NCBI GenBank assembly: GCA_049273835.1 | Contig: JBASRM010000369.1 | Coordinates: 1-9,810, forward strand | DNA length: 9,810 bases | Reading direction: 5' to 3' | Source: Onstottus_A sp049273835 | Lineage (GTDB): Bacteria > Acidobacteriota > Blastocatellia > UBA7656 | Shown: positions 7,001 through 9,810 of the stretch, in pieces | How the letters are laid out: each line of letters begins with the position of its first letter | Numbering within the stretch: position 1 is the stretch's first letter | The notes under the pieces: generated by a model | What the model was told of the DNA's origin: nothing | The model's input: only the letters and a program-made list of their open reading frames with translations | Databases searched by the model: none | Position numbers and translations under genes: made by a program

Positions 7001-9810
7001 CGACTGTCATTGAGCATGAACCTCAATCGTTGTTCGGGGTACTCGGAGTCGATAGGCAGGTATGCGCCGCCAGCCTTCAAGATTCCCAGCAATCCGACTA
7101 CCATCTCGATCGATCGCTCGACGCAGATGCCAACCGGTGTATCCGGTCCGACCTGCGCGCTTCTCAGGTATGCAGCCAATTGGTTGGCCCGCGTGTTGAG
7201 TTGCGCATAGGTCAGGCTTTGATTTCCCGACTCCACTGCGATCAGGCCAGGAGTTAGCTCCGCTTGCAGCTCGAACATTCGGTGAACAGGATCACGGCGG
7301 CCCGATTCGGATCGAGTAGCATTCCATTCCACAAGCATCCGTCTCTTTTCTTGTTTCGCCAACGGGCTTGCGAGGTCAAAGCGCGCGTGCGGATCGCCGC
7401 TCATCGCTTCCAATGTCCGCGCATAGTAACCGCAAATGGCTTCCATTTGATCTTCCGCGAACTCGGAGGAGTCGTAATTCAGCGTCAACTGCACGTCTGA
7501 GGTATTGAGGCTCTGGCCGAAGGTCGCGATGAACGTGATGCTCGTTTCTTCAAAGCCTTTCGACCCGAGCACTCGTACGTCACCGATGTTGGGTATTCCC
7601 TGATAGACGTGGAAGTGGAGGTAATTAAAGGCTGCCTCAAACAACGGCGGTCCGGCTTTGATCTTCTGTAGTTCGGCGAGCGGGAAGCGCCGGTGAGGCA
7701 TCATCTCGCTTTCCGCCGCAAAAGTCTGCTTAACCAAGTCGATCCACGCGCCTCGCCGCATTTTCACTCGCAAGGGCAGCGTGTTGAGGAACAGACCGAG
7801 CACCCTCTCTCCCCCGGCGCCTTCGGGCCGGCCGTTTGACACAACGCCCGTGACCACATCCATCTGGCCGCACAGCAGGCTGAGCACTCTAAGATGCGCC
7901 GCAAGCAGGACGGTCTTGAGCGGCACGCTCGCCGCTTCAGAGAGCCGCTTCAATCCCTCCGAGACTTCCGCGCTTACCGGCACGCTCTTTCTCCGTACTC
8001 GATCGTGGGCGTACGGTTGCGCCTTCGCGTCGGGCCATCGCGGCAGCCGCGATAGATTCGAATCCACGAGCTTTTCGAGCCAGTAGCGGCGGCTCTCCTC
8101 GGAATCGATCGCCTCGCGCTCGAGGGCCACGAAGTCCCTGTAGCTCGCCAGCGGGGGAGGGCCGATTTCATAGACTTCCCGGCCGAGGATCGTGAGGTAT
8201 TGCTGGAACAGCTCGGTGAGCATGGTCGCAACGCTCCAGCCGTCGAGAATCGCGTGATGAAAACCGAAGCCGAACTGGAAGGTGTTTTCGCCGCGTAGAT
8301 GAATCTGGAATTTCAGTAGTGGCGCGCGGTTCCAATCAAAACGGGTGCTTTTTTCTCGCGCAATCCAATCGTCGATGGCCCGTTCCTGATCGCCTTCCGG
8401 CATTTCGCGCAGATCGTCTACTTGCAGCGGAGTCTCGACCGCCGAGTGTACCAATTGCAAAGGCTCTTCGAAGCTTGTCAAATCGAAGGAGGTTCGAAGA
8501 ACCGGATAGCGGCTTATGACGATTTGTATTGCCGCATTCAACGCCGCGGTTTCGAAAGGCGCCTGCAGGTGGAAACTGAGGACATCGTGATAGGTGGCCG
8601 CGTCACTCCAATACTCGCTGTGGAAGAGCATGCCTGCTTGCAGGCGGGCAATAGGATAGGCATCCTCGATGCCCGCGGGCATTCGTTGAAGATCCTCTTC
8701 GGACACAAGACTGAAAGCTTGCTTGTGTGTAACAGGAACATCGGCCCGGTTCAGACTGCGCAGGTTCTGCGCCAATCCGCGAATCGTCTGATGTTGGAAC
8801 AAATGTTGGAGTGTGAAATCGAGCCCGCGCTCCTGCGCCATCGAGCGGACCTGAATAGTGCGTATTGAATCGCCCCCCAGCATGAAGAAATTATCGTTGA
8901 CGCCCACCTTTTCGAGCCTGAGCACCTTTGCCCAGATCTCGGCCAGTGCTTGTTCTTCCGGCGTCACAGCCTCTTCGAGATCTTCATCGAGGTCGGGTCT
9001 GATCATTCCGGGAACAGGCAGCGCCGTGCGATTGAGCTTGCCGTTAGTTGTAAGCGGCAACTTATCCATCATCACGAAGGCCGAAGGTAGCATGTACTCG
9101 GGGAGCTTCTCTTTTAAATAGCGCCGCAACTCGATCGCGCCGACCACGTCCTGCTCATTGCACACGAAGTAAGCGATCAACCGCTTCTCGCCCGAATCTT
9201 CTCCGCAAGCTATCACCGCTGCTTCGCCAATTGACGGATGCTGGTTGACTGCACTCTCGATTTCCCCAAGCTCGATCCGAAAGCCGCGTATCTTTACCTG
9301 ATCGTCTATACGGCCAAGATACTGTATGTCGCGATTGGCCGTAATTCGACCGAGATCTCCCGTCTTATAGAGTCGCGCGCCTGGGTCTTTGCTAAACGGA
9401 TTCGGAACAAAACGATCCGCAGTCAGCTCCGGCTGATTAAGGTAACCTCGCGCGAGCCCCGCCCCTGAAACGTAGATCTCTCCGGGCAATCCCGCCGGAC
9501 AGACTTGTTGTGTCTGGTCCAGAATGTACATTCCCAGATCGGGTATGGGCTCTCCAATCATGCTGCCGGGCGCCCGTTTCAAATCCTCCGCCGAGATCGG
9601 GCGATACGTGACGTGTACGGTCGTTTCAGTTATTCCATACATGTTGACGAGCGTCGGATTGTCGTGCGGGTGCTTGTCGAACCAGGGTTTCAGGCTTTGC
9701 AAGTCCAGCGCTTCGCCTCCAAAAACCACAAAGCGCAACGCCAAATCTTTCGGGTCGATCGAGTCCGCCTGCACGAACTGCCGAAATGCTGACGGAGTCT
9801 GATTGAGAAC
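4051..9810 (-). CDS. Nonribosomal peptide synthetase NRPS1, 5'-truncated: A(partial)-T-C-A-T-C
   Basis: A modular megasynthase in the cytoplasm that activates amino acids as adenylates, tethers them to phosphopantetheine arms and condenses them. The reading frame is open from the window edge to a TGA at 4051-4053, giving 1919 visible residues. The in-frame GTG at 9772-9774 is internal, because the 12 codons before it encode the A-domain signature NQTPSAF. Domains, numbered from the edge: A1 (1-265, about its second half), T1 (283-352, LGGDS with Ser315), C (380-820, HHAILDG at 518-524), A2 (842-1334), T2 (1350-1422, LGGHS with Ser1384), C (1443-1878, HHIISDG at 1578-1584), then a charged tail. 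The last domain is a condensation domain, so the module must be completed by another protein, most simply NRPS2 encoded downstream. No epimerase or thioesterase is visible. NRPS identity is certain; the product is unknown. Confidence 0.98.
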   Translation of the reverse strand, partial: VLNQTPSAFRQFVQADSIDPKDLALRFVVFGGEALDLQSLKPWFDKHPHDNPTLVNMYGITETTVHVTYRPISAEDLKRAPGSMIGEPIPDLGMYILDQTQQVCPAGLPGEIYVSGAGLARGYLNQPELTADRFVPNPFSKDPGARLYKTGDLGRITANRDIQYLGRIDDQVKIRGFRIELGEIESAVNQHPSIGEAAVIACGEDSGEKRLIAYFVCNEQDVVGAIELRRYLKEKLPEYMLPSAFVMMDKLPLTTNGKLNRTALPVPGMIRPDLDEDLEEAVTPEEQALAEIWAKVLRLEKVGVNDNFFMLGGDSIRTIQVRSMAQERGLDFTLQHLFQHQTIRGLAQNLRSLNRADVPVTHKQAFSLVSEEDLQRMPAGIEDAYPIARLQAGMLFHSEYWSDAATYHDVLSFHLQAPFETAALNAAIQIVISRYPVLRTSFDLTSFEEPLQLVHSAVETPLQVDDLREMPEGDQERAIDDWIAREKSTRFDWNRAPLLKFQIHLRGENTFQFGFGFHHAILDGWSVATMLTELFQQYLTILGREVYEIGPPPLASYRDFVALEREAIDSEESRRYWLEKLVDSNLSRLPRWPDAKAQPYAHDRVRRKSVPVSAEVSEGLKRLSEAASVPLKTVLLAAHLRVLSLLCGQMDVVTGVVSNGRPEGAGGERVLGLFLNTLPLRVKMRRGAWIDLVKQTFAAESEMMPHRRFPLAELQKIKAGPPLFEAAFNYLHFHVYQGIPNIGDVRVLGSKGFEETSITFIATFGQSLNTSDVQLTLNYDSSEFAEDQMEAICGYYARTLEAMSGDPHARFDLASPLAKQEKRRMLVEWNATRSESGRRDPVHRMFELQAELTPGLIAVESGNQSLTYAQLNTRANQLAAYLRSAQVGPDTPVGICVERSIEMVVGLLGILKAGGAYLPIDSEYPEQRLRFMLNDSRAPIVLTQERLVESLPHHQASVVCLDRDWEKIARFDPSNHADVTTGDSLAYVIYTSGSTGEPKGVMITHRSLANQLRWMCETFPLAPEDRLLQKTPFSFDASVWEFYAPLLSGARLVMARTGGHKDATYLLNTIAARQIHTVQFVPSLLRVLLEEGLGSCRSLKRVFCGGEPLTVDLQQRFFDSGIEAELHNLYGPTETTVQVTYFTSNRNEPPISSIGKPVYNTQVYILDSQLELVPAGVAGELHIGGESLGRGYFNRPDLTADRFIPSPLSREPGARLYKSGDLARYLPDGNIEYLSRVDDQVKFRGFRIELGEIEAVVSRCAGVKAAAAAVRDDAAQKQQLLVYILTENGAAPNVTDLRAFVRDRLPEYMVPSAFVMLDEFPKSPSGKIDRRALPPLDGLKPHTEVGLGTPRTQTEEVLAALWSEAMKIDAAGVDTNFFELGGHSLLAMQLVSRIRNVFQIDLPLSAIFEFPTISGIAGQIDESMRRGRSIREMPIEVVSRELGLPLSFAQQRLWFLDQLEPISAAYNMAAAVRLRGALDVDALRRAFGEITRRHEILRTTFHFSDESGTPVQVISPPQPFDLPVEDLSQVSEEESESEIKRLASIEAKRPFNLPSGPLMRAKLLRLGEHDHVLLFVMHHIISDGWSIGIFVGEMATIYQAFSKNEPSPLAELPIQYADYAHWQRRYLQGEVLENELNFWRKHLGGNITPLKLPTDRSPLQQRTGRGGQLTFRLSRELTDSLKALSRRQGATLFMTLLAAFKALLHKYSGQDDIVVGAAVAGRTRLETEGLIGMFINMLPLRSQLTRVLTFRELLNHVRSTTLAAFSHQDLPLDKIVEELQPERNLNRTPLFQVTFGLQNAPIRQAEVSGLTLTPIAFDLDVARLDLTVWMWETPSGLAASYTFALELFDPSTIERMNEHFENLLEAIVANPDEEVALLEFRGAREREERAGQERARQQLEYHKLLSSEPKTKRAPENRT
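4177..5484 (-). other. C-terminal condensation domain of NRPS1 (canonical, LCL-like)
   Basis: This domain starts LPLSFAQQRLWFLDQLEP (1444-1461), the classical opening of domains joining two L-residues. It carries intact HHIISDGWS (1578-1586, catalytic His1579), IQYADYAHWQ (1614-1623), VVGAAVAGRTRLE (1714-1726) and the HQDLPLDKIVEELQPER segment (1767-1783). It is the last catalytic domain of the protein, so its acceptor must come from another polypeptide. The next NRPS in the cluster starts with a C-like domain lacking the catalytic His, which makes this domain the likely catalyst for that junction. A release role is less likely, because the synthesis line continues downstream. Confidence 0.93.
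5545..5763 (-). other. Thiolation domain T2 of NRPS1
   Basis: The carrier domain for the A2-activated residue. The attachment motif DTNFFELGGHSLLAMQLVSR has Ser1384 as the phosphopantetheinylated residue. It has the ordinary LGGHS form, matched to the following LCL-type condensation domain. Confidence 0.95.
5809..7287 (-). other. Adenylation domain A2 of NRPS1, Gln-like code
   Basis: A complete A domain with all ten core motifs: LTYAQLN (866-872), LKAGGAYLPID (911-921), YTSGSTGEPKG (990-1000), FDASVWEF, NLYGPTETT, the GELHIGGESLGRGYFNRPDL segment, YKSGDL, RVDDQVKFRGFRIELGEIE, LPEYMVP and SPSGKIDR (Lys1327). Pocket residues by alignment to GrsA: D1036, A1037, W1040, Q1079, F1103, G1105, L1129, V1137, Q1138, K1327, so DAWQFGLVQK. 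The glutamine code I remember is DAWQFGLIDK, so eight of ten match and one change (I to V) is conservative. Glutamine is the best guess and an analogue is possible. Small deviations are SRVDDQ for the usual GRxDxQ and KFRG for KIRG. Confidence 0.93.
7351..8673 (-). other. Condensation domain, module 2 of NRPS1 (canonical active site)
   Basis: This domain forms the peptide bond between the T1- and T2-bound residues. It opens with EDAYPIARLQAGMLFHSEY (residues 382-400) and has an intact HHAILDG at 518-524, with His519 the expected catalytic base. Near the C-terminal side RRFPLAELQ (707-715) and FEAAFNYLHFHVY (724-736) fit late C-domain motifs. The opening motif is the YPxxxLQxGMLFH type, found on many DCL and some other C domains, rather than the SxAQQRLWFL type of classical LCL domains. 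Without an upstream epimerase I do not assign stereochemistry. Confidence 0.93.
8755..8964 (-). other. Thiolation (peptidyl carrier) domain T1 of NRPS1
   Basis: This carrier domain holds the A1-activated residue. The phosphopantetheine attachment site is DNFFMLGGDSIRTIQV, with Ser315 as the modified residue. The Asp directly before the Ser (LGGDS rather than LGGHS) is the variant often seen on carriers that precede an epimerase or a C domain of the YPxxxLQxGMLFH kind. The next domain here is such a C domain, with no epimerase between them. Confidence 0.93.
9016..9810 (-). other. Adenylation domain A1 of NRPS1 (N-terminal half missing), Thr-like code
   Basis: Visible core motifs are GGEAL (31-35), NMYGITETT (A5, 56-64), YKTGDL (A7, 148-153), GRIDDQVKIRGFRIELGEIE (A8, 166-185), LPEYMLP (A9) and TTNGKLNR (A10, Lys258). 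Mapping onto GrsA pocket positions gives 278=N, 299=V, 301=G, 322=M, 330=V, 331=H, 517=K; positions 235, 236 and 239 lie outside the window. Seen code: xxxNVGMVHK. The threonine code I remember is DFWNIGMVHK, so six of seven visible positions match and the seventh is Ile to Val. The NMYGITETTVHVTYRP stretch is also typical of Thr/Ser-type A domains. The specificity is inference. Confidence 0.85.

Noticed and set aside
9772..9774. GTG as the start of NRPS1
   Set aside because: The 12 codons before it are in frame and encode NQTPSAF, an internal adenylation-domain motif, so the gene continues upstream beyond the window.
5809..9810. DNA repeats between the A1 and A2 domains (for example near 9255-9310 and 6050-6100)
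   Set aside because: The similarity follows the conserved A8 protein motif, with many silent and replacement differences. It is domain homology, not a recent duplication or mobile repeat.

Overview
The window is one strand of a bacterial nonribosomal peptide synthetase (NRPS) gene cluster. Everything that looks coding reads on the minus strand, so biosynthetic order runs from high to low coordinates. There are three genes: the 3' part of a large NRPS (4051-9810, called NRPS1 here), a complete stand-alone SyrP-like Fe(II)/2-oxoglutarate dioxygenase (2906-3979), and the 5' part of a second NRPS (1-2851, NRPS2). Gaps are short (71 and 54 bases), so a single operon is likely. Both NRPS genes run off the window.

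NRPS1 reads A(partial)-T-C-A-T-C and ends on a canonical condensation (C) domain with no adenylation (A) or thiolation (T) domain after it. Its A domains carry specificity residues that I read as threonine-like (seven of ten visible) and glutamine-like. NRPS2 starts with a C-like domain whose HHxxxDG active site is replaced by PSICSDA. An A domain with a glutamate-like code follows. After A-core motif A8 the A domain is interrupted by what looks like the start of an embedded FkbM-family methyltransferase, cut off by the window edge.

The simplest working model is a module split over two proteins. The terminal C domain of NRPS1 would form the bond to the residue loaded by NRPS2. The His-less C-like domain of NRPS2 would be non-catalytic, perhaps a docking platform for the dioxygenase encoded between the two NRPS genes. 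The residue would be hydroxylated by the dioxygenase and methylated by the embedded methyltransferase. The predicted peptide segment is ...Thr-Gln-Glu*..., where * marks possible hydroxylation and/or methylation. The product is not identifiable from this sequence.

The organism cannot be fixed. GC content by eye is about 55-60%, with a dip near 45-50% in parts of the NRPS2 C-like domain. The His-less C / Glu-type A / FkbM module resembles modules I remember from cyanobacterial NRPSs, but soil groups with large NRPS clusters (Acidobacteriota, Myxococcota) are equally possible. No RNA gene, mobile element, CRISPR array, terminator or plus-strand gene is supported.
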